Origin: Odontesthes bonariensis
Taxonomy: Eukaryota > Chordata > Actinopteri > Atheriniformes > Atherinopsidae
Assembly: GCF_027942865.1 (NCBI RefSeq)
Contig: NC_134510.1
Location: 34,340,663-34,404,662 of the forward strand
Length of the DNA: 64,000 nucleotides
Direction: 5' to 3'
A program made the translations under genes and the position numbers. The notes beneath the pieces are model-generated. The model made no database searches, had not been told where the DNA came from, and worked only from the letters and a program-made list of their open reading frames with translations. Shown piece after piece: positions 1 through 41,151 of this stretch (positions within the stretch are counted from its first letter, which is position 1; every line of letters begins with the position of its first letter).

Positions 1-82
1 ACCTGGAGCGGAACCTTGTGTCCACTCAGGAGAAATATCTTCCTTCACATACAACATCGGACAATCCGATCTCCTCATACGT

Positions 83-685
83 TTATCTCTTTCTCCTCTG
101 CTGCCGAAGCACCTTTCGTCTTTTCAGGATCATGTCATGGAGTTTGTCCAGGCCGTCACCGAGTCCGTCTCCTATGATGGCGCAGGATGGCTGCAGATGC
201 CAGGGTGTCGCAGGGCCCAGTTCTTTCAGCGCCAGCAATTTCTCTATTTCAGCGAGTCCGAGAGAGTGTCTCAAGTCCTGCTTGTTGGCCACCACCAACA
301 GGGGCACTCCCTGGTTCTCATAGGTCTTGGCTATTTTATGAAGCTCGGTCTTGGCCTCCTCCATGCGCTCTACATCCACAGAGTCCACTACAAATATGAT
401 GCCATCTGTGCATCGTGTGTAGGATTTCCACAGGGGGCGTAGCTTCTCCTGACCTCCGACGTCCCAGAAGTGGAACGTCACAGTCCTGTTGCCACCCAGA
501 GACACTTTGACTTTCTCCGAATTAAAACCCTTGGTGGGCACAGTGTTCACAAATTCATTGAACTGCAGTCGATACAGGACGGTCGTCTTTCCGGCAGAGT
601 CCAGTCCAAGAATGGCAATGTGAAAAGACTGGAAGAACGGGATGCTTGAGAGGAAGCTCGGCTGGTCAGACAATCCATTCCCCAT
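83..685 (-). CDS. arl4a: ADP-ribosylation factor-like protein 4A (ARL4A)
   Basis: Encodes a 200-residue small GTPase of the ARF/ARL4 class, which in other vertebrates recruits cytohesin-type exchange factors to the plasma membrane and acts in actin and endomembrane traffic. The reading shows Gly2 (the N-myristoylation site of the family), the P-loop GLDSAGKT at residues 27-34, the switch-II block WDVGGQE at 74-80, NKQD at 134-137 and CAI at 168-170. The very basic tail at about 189-200 (RRKVLRQQRRKR) is the ARL4 nuclear-import and membrane signal. The coding region is one uninterrupted exon, as is normal for ARL4 genes, and the length equals that of the family. The start is the only Met placing Gly at position 2. 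Similarity to remembered ARL4A is much closer than to ARL4C or ARL4D. No defect is visible. Confidence 0.96.
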   Translation of the reverse strand: MGNGLSDQPSFLSSIPFFQSFHIAILGLDSAGKTTVLYRLQFNEFVNTVPTKGFNSEKVKVSLGGNRTVTFHFWDVGGQEKLRPLWKSYTRCTDGIIFVVDSVDVERMEEAKTELHKIAKTYENQGVPLLVVANKQDLRHSLGLAEIEKLLALKELGPATPWHLQPSCAIIGDGLGDGLDKLHDMILKRRKVLRQQRRKR

Positions 686-2450
686 CTTTTCACATGGGGA
701 AGGACAGGTGATCAGAGGGGTGCAAGGCAGCTGCCCAGGGAAAGTCCTCCGATGTTCTTATAATCCAAAATAACAGCAGCAACTACCTGAAAAGATACTG
801 CACGTTAGTTTGGTTGAAACATGACTAACAGAAAACTGCAGCAATTCAAATCAGACCCTGCAACTTTTACTAACCAGCAGCCAGGGTGGACACAAGTGAA
901 TATTATAGAATCAAGTCATGTAGAAGAGGCATAACGTGTATTTCATATTGCATGTTTAACACGAGCCACCAGCTAACATTGTGCAATTTTTGTTTAAATG
1001 GCAAAAAAACAACACTAAATATTCATTAATCTGTAGCCTCTGTGTGTTTACTATTCCACAACATGACCACCATGCAGTGGTCTGAAAAACTTTTGATGTG
1101 ATGCAAGAACCATTGCCTTCAGAGCGGTCTTTTAGATTACTGTGGAGCGTTAGAAAGAGTGTATAGGATGCAGATTAGCTAACCATGAGCAAAAAAAAAA
1201 AAAAAAGAGGAGAGAGAAAATAAAATGCGTTAAAGCAAAAAGAAAGAAATCCAGATGAGAGGAAGCTTGAATAAAGTCATAATCCAACTGGCACTAAACC
1301 AGCCCATAACATCAACAAAGTTGTAATACTTGTAGATACATTTGTTTTTAAGTCTGAAATGTACCGCACAAACAAAAATTAGAACGTAATGATCGTGCCA
1401 GTGATAAGGAAAAGTTATCTAAAACTCACAGTGCATCAGTTCATTGTAAAGTGAAATATGGCACCAACAGGAGCCAAAACCATGGAGACTCACAGTGCAA
1501 CTAGTTAACCTCAGTCCAATTAAGTTTTATTTTAATGCTCAATATGGGGTATTTCTCAGCCTACAAATTATGCTCCACGTAATGTTTTCAGTCTCAAGAG
1601 GCAATTGTTGCAGTAAAGTTGTGATGGCAGAGAGAAGTTAGACCTGCCTTGTGAATAAAAGGGGGATCCTGCAGCTAAAGAGGGAGATATTTAGTCTCAG
1701 GGGTCTAATACAAGACCAAAACACTGCTAAAATTAAATGATTAAACTCCAACTGAACTGCAACTTTACTTCAGAGTAGATGTGCAAATATCCAACTTGTT
1801 GCTGCCAAACAAAATAACTTTACATGTCAGAGAAACGTTATGCATATAATGACCAAACATATCTCAATTTAGTTCATTAGAGGAAGGCATTTATATTGTA
1901 CATTGTATATAGTCTGAATTCACACTGACAATATTATGCTGACAGCTTGGGGTGCTGTAACATAGTTGGAGCACTTGTCATGGTGGCGTGCCAGAAAGAT
2001 AAGAAATACCAAAATTTCTCATTTACCTCATTTCATGGAGTTCTCAGCTGCTTTATTCAATCAAATTTAACGTATATATATATTCAAATTTGAGTAGTTA
2101 TAGCTGGACTTATAATGGGTTTCCGTGTTATAGTATAATTTCAGGCCAATAGTACATCTTTGATTGTGTTAAAATTGGGTTAACCCCCTGTTTACACTAA
2201 ATTTACAAAGACATTTACAGAGAAAGCAGACGGATGCATTCCTATTTACAGTCCAACATTTCTTACCTACCAGTCTGAGTGCTCAGTGGAGAAAACAACC
2301 AATCCTCTCTGATTTGAATTGCGATCCCTTGTAGCGTCTGAAATCCAGCTCACGGTGTATTTACTCCCCTTTTAACCGAAAACACAGCGGAAACCGCTCA
2401 CCAGAAACAGAGTAACCCTCCCTGCCTCTCCTAGAAGCCCAGTGTGGCTC
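686..2450 (-). other. arl4a: arl4a 5' untranslated region with intron
   Basis: Upstream of the ATG on the minus strand a TTTTCAG acceptor lies at about 787-793, so the coding exon would begin near 786. A matching donor (GTAAGA at 2261-2266, or GTAGGT four bases upstream) would end a non-coding first exon in the interval of about 2267-2450. This gives a 5' UTR intron of about 1.5 kb. The intron (790-2260) holds no other gene; it has only A-rich runs, for example at 1190-1206. The position of the transcription start is inferred. Confidence 0.55.
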
Positions 2451-2610
2451 CTCCGCTGATGACAACGCTACTGAGCACTTCCAGGCTGGAGCAACGCCTC
2501 AAGCACACTGCGGGCGCATTCGATTGGTCCATAAACACATCCTTCTTTCAGTTGATTGGCTAATGCAGCTGTCACTCACGCGCCTGCCCGGGAATTAGGA
2601 TCACCTGTTG
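2450..2610 (-). promoter_or_regulatory. arl4a: probable arl4a promoter
   Basis: Two CCAAT boxes read on the minus strand (plus-strand ATTGG near 2523 and GATTGG near 2553), in sequence richer in GC and CpG than its surroundings, just upstream of the inferred untranslated first exon. No TATA box stands out. Position and strand fit an arl4a promoter; this is inference. Confidence 0.4.
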
Positions 2611-5370
2611 CTCAGACTGACTGTCACACCATTTTTCTTGTGACATCTACAATCAAGATTTTTTTTACACTGCAATGCGAAGGTAACCACTGTTTCTGAA
2701 GTCAGTCTCTCTCTTTTAAAACAGCTTGAGAGGCAACTTCAACTCATTCCCATGAGAAACAATGGTATATTTCATTACGTTGCTTGTATATTTTAAACAT
2801 TAAAAGCACGTCCAGAAAACGTAATTTTTCAATTGTGATACCGTTCATGTCATCGCTACGTGCACAAAATGTAGCTCAAGATAATACATTTGTAGACTTT
2901 ATCAAGTTAACACATTTAAGTATTTTACAAACAAACATTTGCGTGCAAGTGTAGAGTTAGACAGACGTTAGCAACAGACGTTAGCAACCGTTACTAGGTA
3001 GATTCAGATTTAACCTACCGTGGATTTAGCTTGAAATTCGGCGTGTTTTTTTTCCCCAGCAGTTCCTCGTTTTGCCTTGTGTTTAGTGTGTGAGTATGGA
3101 CCGGGAGAGTGAACATTAACTCCGTCTGAGTGTGTAGAAACAGCGCCGCCCTGTTCATCTGCGTGTTTACGTTCAAAATGATTGGTCAGAGGGCAGGAAC
3201 AGCACCACAGTCCCTGCAGCGTATTGTGCAGAAAAGATAACAGTGTGGCTGGCTTTTAGCCACCCTCTTGCATAACTTTCCTCTTCTTCTGAACTTCATC
3301 AGGTCTCAGTTAGTTTGTTGATATTAACGCACTGAATGTGGTAGAAAACTCAGACTACAGATTATAACGTCTATTCTACAAAGGATGGAGCGGATGGGTG
3401 GTCTGCATGGTTTTGTGATGCCACAAAATTGATTATTGATACTTAGGTCAGCCAGATTAGCAACATTATAGGCCAAATTTGGTCCAATTTACAAAGTAAA
3501 TGCTTAAAAATGTTTTACCAGACACTTTATGTAACATTGAAGCTGTTTCGCATACTCACTAAATGTGGGTCTAATTTCAAAGGTTTTTGGTTTTATTAAT
3601 ATTTTAGAAACAAATACAAGGTTCGGTTTTGTTTAGGAAGTGATCTGACAGGTGAAAAATGAATTCTACAAATGTCCAGAAAACAAAAAGTCGTAATCAG
3701 ACCTTGAACAAAGTAGCAGTGGGAGAAAATTACACTTTTCTGGCCTTTACCTTAGCCACTTTGCAGTTTTTGCCCCTAAAGGATGAGCTTTGAGACATAA
3801 AAACCTCAAACACATGCTTGGAAAGCTACAGATAACTTGTAATGTTTAGAGTGAAAGGGATATACACAAGCGAGAGCTGCCACCGACTGGATATGTTTAC
3901 ATGCACAGCAATATCATTAACCCAGTTTAGACCTTACTGCACTAGTCACAGCCATGTAAACAGCATGATCTGGTCACCTTCACCCAAATAAGGTCACATT
4001 CAGAGTAAACAATAATCAAATTAAGTTATGAGGTATATGCCAGTCTTGCTGAATTATGTAGACCTTAATAGCACCATTGTGTCCAACAGACACTGTGAAT
4101 TCATGACTCATGCCTCGTCTCCACAGTGGTCAGGTCTGCTTTGTATAAATTACGTTGGGCTTCTTTTTTAAGAGCTCATCTTCCTGTTTTGGGCTTGTTT
4201 TCATAGATTGGGTTGCTTGTTTTTGTTACAGGATCTGGCAACTCGGGGTCTACCAACGGCTGTCGTGCAAAACAGGATGTCTGTGAGTAAAAAGCAGACG
4301 TGTTTGAAGCTGAAGGGTGAAACGTGGTGTTGATATTATGAAGGTTTTTGGTAGTTTGTAATATGTAAACATGAATAAAAACCAACTCCTGGAAACACTA
4401 TTAATTTTTTTTTTCCTAATTTGTGTAAAAAATTTGCACACGGACAGTAAAAGCTTTATTATCAGTAGTCAAATATGCTCCTTATTCATGAGGGATTAGA
4501 ATAAGAAAAACACGTGGCAGCTTCGGGCTCTTGTGGTTCAAGGCAGAGATTGATATTCCTTTCATTTTATATTTAGCCTGTTAGTTATGCAGAGTCACAG
4601 ATGACCCATTAAACACATATATGTAGCTATTTCAGATATGCTTCGAACATGTGCCGGCTTCACGTGTTTATGATTCTTCATGTGGCAAATGAGCAGCTGT
4701 CAGTGGACAAGTGGGCGATAGGACACCCCAGCCCTGTCGTGCCATCTGCCATGAACTGGCATGTTGTGACAACATGCCAGTTCAGTCGTGTCCTTTTCAG
4801 TTTAGAGTGTATTTTTGTTTACTTTTTAGTTTTTGGACCAAAGCGATAGATATCCAGGACCAAAACACAGTAATTCAGTATTCCAACACAAAGACGTATC
4901 TGTAGAATGATTCATTTTACAATTCTAAAGTACATTTTTTTGCATTAATTAAATTTTTTCGGATCTACTTTGTTTTTTGTACGCTCCTCTTCTTCGTTGG
5001 TGTCTCTGTGGATCAGAGTTAAAGAGTATTAATACAGGTGGAGCTCTAAGCTGATGAAGGTTTTACAGAGTTTTCAATAATAACCTGCAACAAAAACACA
5101 TAAATATATTAATCTCCATAACAGTTAAATGTCACGTTTTTTTAAGATTCGGTGGTGTGTGAGTGTAAGCAACTCGATGTGTTTACAGTATCTAGCTTCT
5201 CAAAAGGAAAAGTACTTCCTGTTATTGGATCATTACTGTTCTTTAATATCGTTGGTTCAGGAAGTATTTAAACTGCTTGAAGTTTAATCTGTAACAGTGC
5301 AACATGTCACCACTGTCTGTGCTTTTTGTATCCTTCGAAATAACATTCCTCCAGAGAAGTGATGATTTAT
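2611..5370. other. intergenic region, no supported gene
   Basis: No exon chain or recognisable protein was found. Contents are a short tandem duplication (units of GACGTTAGCAACA type near 2963-2990), another minus-strand CCAAT box near 3180 in a locally CpG-containing stretch (3010-3240), and a perfect hairpin at 4752-4784. Open frames around 4176-4905 are short, overlap each other and resemble nothing. Confidence 0.6.
4752..4784. repeat. perfect inverted repeat (hairpin)
   Basis: A 33-bp palindrome with 16-bp arms around a single central G. The core of each arm is GAACTGGCATGTTGT and its complement. It is isolated, with no flanking transposon features. Confidence 0.85.
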
Positions 5371-6287
5371 TCAGAGGTAACGTGAAAACATCATCTGCTG
5401 ACGGTGTAGGAGGTCGGACTTTGGAGGCCACGGCAGGGGAGTAAGAAGAAGCTTTGAATCCCATTTAGGCTCTGCGGGTCTATAGGTTTCCATCTGTGAC
5501 TTTGTGTCCCTGGAACCGAAGTCTATCTCAGATCTGGTGGTCCGCACTAGAAAAGAAACATGACTTAAATAGTTTATGCACATGTGGATCCTGTCAAAAT
5601 GTAGTCAGAGAATGAGGAAACTTACACGTGTCTAAGTGCTTTAGTTTAAATTTCAGGTTGCCAGGGTCTCTCTCATGTGTGGTTATCAGCTCTGGAAGGT
5701 CTTCATTAAGCTGAAGAGGGTTCAGCGCTTAGAAGTATATTTTTGTGTATATCACCATCTTGTGTTTAAAATGATTATTGCATTGGGAAGAAAACTTCTA
5801 AACATTTTTAGTTTCTGCCGACACTCACCGGTCTGAAGTTGTGAGGTTTGGGGTTCCCGTAGGGGCCGTAAGGATACTTTCCTGTCCGAACAAACTTTAG
5901 CTCAGAGTCGAGCTCATCAGGAGGTCTGTGAGTTGTGATGAACTTTGGAGCATGTTTCCTCTTGGGACTCACACGCATGACGTTTGGTAGAAAACGTCCT
6001 TTTCTCCTTCTTGTTTCACTGAGTTGAGGTTCGGCTACATTCAAATTAGTCTTGCTTTGTTTCTTTTGAGAAAAAGTCTGAATGCCGTAAAGTTTCACAG
6101 AGAAATCAGGTGGCTCGGTGCTCCACCCGTCACTTTGGCTCACAGTCTCAGGCAGCTTAAAGTATTTGCTTCTTGTAAACAAGAGATCCTGCCTTGCAGA
6201 GAACTGAATTTTGCTTTCAAATGAGACCGAGGACACGTGATGCACCCAATCGCGTTGAGTCATTCTCATTTGCCGATGGATAAACAA
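5371..6287 (-). CDS. unrecognised three-exon protein-coding gene (about 239 aa)
   Basis: I do not recognise the product with certainty. Three exons join in frame with standard splice sites on the minus strand: 6287-5829 (donor GTGAGT), 5710-5626 (acceptor TTCAG, donor GTAAGT) and 5546-5371 (acceptor TTTCTAG, stop TGA). The phases agree (0, then 1). The start could be the first Met (6287) or one of two Mets 6 and 8 codons later. The protein is basic, rich in Pro, Arg, Lys and Ser, and has no signal peptide or membrane segment. Middle and end segments such as KFVRTGKYPYGPYGNPKP and LPWPPKSDLLHRQQ have the look of small conserved sperm or ciliary microtubule-associated proteins; that is an impression, not a match. 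It lies between arl4a and vwde in the arl4a orientation. Stop and polyadenylation signal overlap (TGAATAAA). A second frame is also open across the last exon (5243-5464), so the C-terminus is the least certain part. Confidence 0.62.
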
Positions 6288-6321
6288 TGTAAACGCTTAC
6301 CTTGAATTTCACGGAGATGTC

Positions 6322-9300
6322 TTATTGGAGACGTGAAGAGGACACTTTTTCAGCACCAAGAAAACGTAACAGAGAGTTGCAGAAGGGTCGATTACAGACC
6401 CGGCGCATAAAAAGTGCTGCTTGGTAACGAGCCGCTTTTGTTTCCTTAACAAAAAGAATGAAGTTTAAGAGGGCTGAGCTCAGTAGGACATTCAACAAAG
6501 CACAAAACAGGAACTTAACAGCAGTGTTTGTCCTCTGAGCAGATGAAACCACGGCACCTGTAAACCTCTTCACTTTCATTGATAAGTAAGAAAACAGTGC
6601 CGATATTTAGTTAAATAGGTAGAAACACAATATTTTAGAGACACTCTTGTCTATAAGGAAGTTCAGTTTTCATGATTAATCATGTTTCCAGTGTTCAGCT
6701 GTTTAAAAAAATGCACACGAGGCTAAAAGAAGTATACTTTTACTGTTCAGGACTCATTCAAAATCCATTTTTAAGTAGCTTTCCCTTGTTGTTTTTTTTG
6801 CTTGATCTTACTTTTCTTTACCTCTTTAACATGTACTTTCAGTTAAGATCTAATGGTTGTTTCTTTAGGAATAAGACTGAGATTTTTATCACTGAAGTTT
6901 CATGTGGTGTCCCCTTAAAAAGGCCCGGCTAAATTACAATGCAATTGATAAAAAAGACTTTTAAAGTGAGACCTGGCCAAGATGCCAGGACGTAGACAAA
7001 GCGTGCTATTTTCCAGGTGAGGTTACCAGCTGTTATCACCTGTGATTCAGTGGTCAAAAGCAGCATTTACAAAAGCTTTAAAAGCAAGGATTGCAAAATA
7101 TTTCCAGAACCAAAACTTGTCCTGACAAAACAATTGCGTGTGTGTGTGTGTCTAGATGGCCACTAGATGGCAGCAGATCTCACAACCCCACAGCTCAGAG
7201 CTTTATTTATTTCCATCAGGCGGACACAGTTTATTTCCATCAGTAATTTTTGTAATTTAGTCAGAAATCTCTGGCTCAAGGTGAAATGCGGCAGCACCGT
7301 TTGATGTAAACAGACAAACATTACGACAGCAAACAGAGTTTCAAGGGGTGGTTCTAGACTTGGTCTGCAGACATGATGCATCTTGCAGATTCATCCTGCA
7401 ATCACTCTGTAAAAGGGAAGCGTTTACTGTCTACCGGCTATATAAAACATTTTACTGACTGAACCTTCAAGAGAAGTAAAGGCCAGCAGCTTTGATGATA
7501 ACAAGAGAACATCTGGCTTTACATACGTACCGTTAATACAGTTTAAGCTACACTTTCCTAGTTTTTATTTAGAAATTTTGTATTGTTAAAAATATAATGT
7601 GTCTATCAGTGTTTTTTTTTTAATTCCTTTTTACCGATGCTCATATTAATGACTTTATTAACGCTTTTCTCTACTTCACGGTTAGATTTTGTTAAATTTA
7701 GATTCAGCACATGCGTAAAAGAGGAGTTGAAAGCTTGATTGAGTTTTAAATTGCACTTATTAAGAATTTTTTTATTAGCAGTGGATTGAATTGTTCAGCA
7801 TTAGCATTTATATAATGAAGAAGAATTCATTTAAAAATCTAAAATGTTCAAATGATATTTAATAAAGGAGTTTAAAAAAAGTTTTGGTTTTAAATATTGG
7901 CCGTTATTCAGTAATGTTTTTTAAAAGCTCAGGTGATGTTTTTCTAAGGCTGTATCAGCTTTAATTTGATAGAAACCCAAGTTGTCGTCACATGGTAGCA
8001 TCTTAAAATGACCAAATGTGTTCTGAGAGGTGAGGGCAGAAAGACAATGGATGTCCGAGTTTTGACTCAGAGGAAGCAGACAGTCGGCAGAGGTGATCCC
8101 GGCGTGTAAACACTGTTCTGTATGCAGCAGCTCCCGCAGTCACTTTGTTTTTACCGACTTGGACAGCTGACACAAGGGGGCAAAGACAACAGGAAACCTG
8201 AGCTGAAGCCAAACAGCACCTCCGAAGGACCTGACCTCGCTGGCCCTGGAAAACCAGGAGCCGCCACTTTCAGAGGCTCCTGACCTCTGGCCCTTCAGAC
8301 CCGTGTCGGAAATCTCCCCTACCCATGTACTCACTGACATTTACAGCCACTGCGCAATCTGTGGCTCGAAGGAAACAATTGCACGAGCCAGTCAGACACG
8401 CTGAGGTGCAGCTGTCAATCCTGCCTCACCCTCAGAGGTGTTGCTCTAATTGTTTTAACACGAAGAGAAGAAGAAGCAGGGGCATCATGCGATCTATAGA
8501 AGCATGTATGGCTGCTGGAGGATGTAGAAACGAGCTAAAACTGAGCGTCCGAGGCTTTTTCAATGTCTGACTGGGACCTCCATCTGTTTTTACTGCTGTT
8601 CGAGCACTGTGACCAAAGCATGAAACGGTTTCTGGCTCGTGTCCTCACTGCATATCCATTCAGATCAAACTCTTCCCTTCTCGTCCTCTTGGCTTTTATC
8701 TTGGTTTAAGTAGAACAGGGGGGTGGGTTCATGTTATTAATCACAAAATCCCACTGTCAAAACTTTAAAAACTAGCGCTGAAACTAACATACAGAAAGCT
8801 TTCATGAGGCTTTAAGTCTCGACTCTTGAGTCACGGTGCCTCGTCTATAAGTACAGTGGTTTGTATGACGGTGAAACCCAGACTCTTTAGAGATCGGGCG
8901 GGGTTCGGGTATGCGATTGGAAGCCACAGGGCAGAGTTGAAGTAAGAATAGCTCCTGTCATGACCCTCAATTACACAACAAGTCACATCCACAGCAGCTC
9001 TGATGTGTCACGGGTTCCTTTGCTGAATCAGATTTGACCATAGCTCCGTCTCCCATTTTCACTATCTGAACATTATGTACGAATAAACAAGCTCAGGAAT
9101 AATCCTTTTCACTCTGTGTTTGTCCTAAACTTCTCCGTCAGGGCCCAGTAGTCCATCACCACCGTGTGCACAGGACCAAAATAACCACTTTCACCCTTTG
9201 CTGAACGTGAGTAGCCTTGGGTGAGTTGTAAATCAGAGTTGAAACTTGCAACTTCTTTCCTCCTTTTGGGGATTTTTCTCAGCAGCACAAATAAAAACGA

Positions 9301-11520
9301 GACTACGCGCTGCGGTTTCCATAACCGATCCGTTTGTATTCCATTCAGCTACTCTGTTCTTTTGTTCTCCTACTTGAAAAGAACACTTAAGTCATGCAAT
9401 CAGTTTTCCAGCCGGTGGTGGAGTTTAAGATAATTATATATGGTTTGTGTTCCGTGCATCATTTAACAGATATCACATTTCCCAGGGGACACTGCAGTGC
9501 TGCCAGTCCCCCCACCTCTGTGTTACTGATTGTAATGAGAGAAAATTGCACAAAATTAGCTTGTGTGTAGATTAAACTATTAAAGGAGGCACTTATCCCC
9601 ACTTGTTTACCACATTCTTTGTTCCTTGGATTTAACCTGATATTTATGTTTCATATATATATATCTATATATAGATATAGATAGATATAGATGTATATAT
9701 GTGTGCGTGTGTTCGCTGGAAGAGATTCATGTTTTCCATCCAGGAGGCTTTTAGGGGGTTTAATTGTTAGTTGTGTAAGAAGAGATTGAAAGAAAGGGAG
9801 TTTTTACCTGATGGCTATTCCAGGCTGTTACCAGGTCGATGGTGCAGGAGATTTATGAGGGAGGGGTTATATCCCCCCTCAGCCCGGGAGTCGAACTGCA
9901 ACAAGACTTTTCAGGCACCTTCATGTTGAACAGGGAGAAAACAAGAGGAGCCGTCTGCACAGCTGTCCGTTCCCCACTGGTTCCCTGCAGCAGTTTCATA
10001 AAATGTTGTCGAACTGTCTACTTAAATGTCTTGTTTTGTTTAAAGAACAGCCCTCCAGCTGATGCTTATGAAAAACACGAGACTATAGCACTCGTTTTAC
10101 TCTTTAATTCTTCTGGAAAGTTGCGTAACCTCCTTTTTTTTGAGCAGAGAGCAAACTGCAATCAGTGATGTTAGTTGATTTAAGTCACTTTTCCAGCACA
10201 CGTCTTCTGCTCGTTCCAGCCTCTGAGATTTTTTTCAATAACAAGAATATCTTTGGGATTTCAGCACTTTTCTTGGACTAAATAACCCGCTTGCAGATGT
10301 ATATTTGGACTTCAATTGATTGTGTTTTAATGATTTGGGGGAATTATGTTTGAGAGAAAATTGCAGCTTTTTATCTCTCAGAGCTGGCAACAAACAAACT
10401 GACCAAATAACTCGCTAATTGTTTCTACCACTGCTTTTTTTTTTATGATTTCATTCGTCAAGATGCCTCCAGTATTTACATTTTATTCTTTACAAGTAGA
10501 ATAGAGCTGTTCCCTCCTCAGTTTCACAGAACAATCTTAGCCAGTGAAACTCCATATCAGAGGTGCACGGCTGCAGTTAAAGCGTGAGAATGGAAACGAG
10601 CAGTTTGGAAAAAGCTGTTAATGCGATATCTGGTTTATCCCAAAAATCCCACTCTTTGGATAAGGCTGTTTCCCTGAAAGATGGAGCATTTGCACCATCT
10701 GTTTTAGTGGTTGTGGGTGGTGACTAATGAAAATCACTGACATGATAAGACCAGTCTGCTTCTTTTTCTCTTTTTAAAAAAAGTAGAAACAAATTTTAGT
10801 ACAGAGATTTAAGATTAAAGGGTTGATAATTTCAAGCTCTTAGGAAAAAGTGGCACCTAATTCTTTTTTAATTTTAGACGTTTTTATAGCCCAAATGATT
10901 AATAAAGTACTGTTAAAAAAATAAAAGTAACCAGCAGATCATTCAGCACAAACATTGATTTTCGTGCTGGAAATAATTTGTTATTATAACTGATATTAAA
11001 AGAAGATTAAGCATTAAGTTTGTTTTGAATCCCAAAATCCAACTGTGAGATTTATTTTTCTAGTCTTGCATTAAATTAAATAGATATTGTTTAGGTTTTG
11101 AGAAGTCAAACAGAAGATATTACTGGAGAATATGCGTTTTTTCCGCAATATTTAGTTATTTTACAGTTAAAACAGCCTAAATTAAGAAAAAAGAAAAGAA
11201 AATCGGAGCTCATCTCAGCTGCATTACAATCTTAATTGTTTCTGAGTCCAGATGTGTGCAAAAGTTTGGAGGTTTGGGGCATCGGAAGGCAGTGCTCCTC
11301 CTAACACAGGGTGACACAGACAGCAGAGGTCTGCGGTCAGCCGCTGCAGTCCAGCGTCTTCAATCAGCCGACAGCTTCCTCACATGCGAACGAGAAGGAA
11401 CTTAAACAAACTTCAAGTATCTCCGGATTTCCCGCTGCTTCTCTAGAGTTGAGTCGGAAAGCTCTGCTGCGCTCCCATTGAGCCGAGAGGACTTTTTTTA
11501 TTAAAACGGTGCTCGCGCTG
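6322..11520. other. intergenic region upstream of vwde, no supported gene
   Basis: About 5 kb without a convincing exon. Open frames here (for example 6322-6579 minus, 8003-8340 minus, 9839-10168 plus) have no family resemblance and no consistent splice sites. It holds a short TG run at 7137-7151 and an AT/GATA-type microsatellite at about 9650-9712. The first non-coding exon of the 5371-6287 gene may lie near 6300, where a minus-strand GTAAGC donor follows AATTCAAG. Confidence 0.55.
9650..9712. repeat. AT/GATA microsatellite
   Basis: Alternating TA dinucleotides grading into imperfect ATAGAT repeats and a short TGTG run; low-complexity sequence in the intergenic region. Confidence 0.8.
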
Positions 11521-11557
11521 TTTGGTAGAAAAGTCGCGCGCCAGCCACTGCGCAACG

Positions 11558-40209
<28,652 letters not shown>

Positions 40210-41108
40210 GGATAAAAAAAAAAGGAGAAATAGGACGACAACAGAAGGCACAAAACAAGAGGAGAGCACCGGAAAGTGTTGTAAAAGCGTGTTTTGGTGG
40301 ATGTTGGCGTGCGTGCCTCTGCACAGAGGGACTCCACGTGTTGCACTCGTGTTTTCGTGTTTCGTGTACCACTACCTCAAGCCTCAAAGTTACACATCTG
40401 TTAAAGGCATCAGCAGAGCTTTACACAGACACCATCGCTGTCGAGCAGAAACCTGTCAGTCGTTCTTTATGAATCAGTGCTATTGGACACACTTTGCACC
40501 AGGTTGTGGCTTTATTTTTTTAATTAGAGAAGAAGAATCTCCACCAGAAGCTGAAGCTGACACAGTAACTCCGTCAGAGCTTCAAACTTTTAGCAGAAGC
40601 TCACAGCTCTACTTCATTTCCATCCAGAAAGAAGCGCTGCCCACAGCAGAACTAAAGGTAAAGGGATTACATTTAACAACATAAAGTATTAAACATTAGA
40701 AAAACATTGGTCTTTTTTTAAATTCCACCAAGCATCAACACGCGGGTGTTATTTCAGAGCTGCCGTTACAAATGAACCAGTTTCAGTAGTTACTCACTCA
40801 GAAAGTGCAATTTATTACCAAGAAAACTGTAGTTTTAGGGTCTTTCTTCGCAATCCAGCTTAATTATAGCCTGATTTAACTTGTACCAATCAAATGTAAA
40901 TTGTTTTTACTCATGAGAAACACAAGCTGCTTCATTTTGCTTCGTTTAGATGTACCAAAGACAGCGATGCTGATAATTCTCTAAAGAAACATGTTTATCT
41001 TTTCACGAAGATGTTGTTTTTAACTGACACCGTATATTCATCAATGTAGTTCCTATTTTTTATGGAGTTCCTCAAAGGTTTTCTTTTTAAACGAGAAGAA
41101 TCAGATAA

Positions 41109-41114
41109 AATAAA
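41109..41114 (+). other. vwde: candidate polyadenylation signal for vwde
   Basis: AATAAA on the plus strand about 0.9 kb after the last inferred vwde codon. It lies about 35 bp from an opposing AATAAA, so the two convergent genes may end against each other. Confidence 0.4.
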
Positions 41115-41145
41115 GACAATGAAAAACTTCTTTCTTTTAGTTTTT

Positions 41146-41151
41146 TTTATT
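41146..41151 (-). other. candidate polyadenylation signal for the EGF gene
   Basis: AATAAA on the minus strand (plus TTTATT) about 196 bp downstream of the stop codon of the five-EGF gene. Confidence 0.45.

Noticed and set aside
5243..5464. Alternative frame over the last exon of the three-exon gene
   Set aside because: The joined upstream exons enter the other frame with matching phase, and that frame ends at TGA overlapping AATAAA. Kept only as a caution.
6322..6579. 85-codon minus frame with a hydrophobic stretch upstream of the three-exon gene
   Set aside because: It does not splice in frame to the exon at 5829-6287 and shows no signal-peptide or domain context beyond hydrophobicity.
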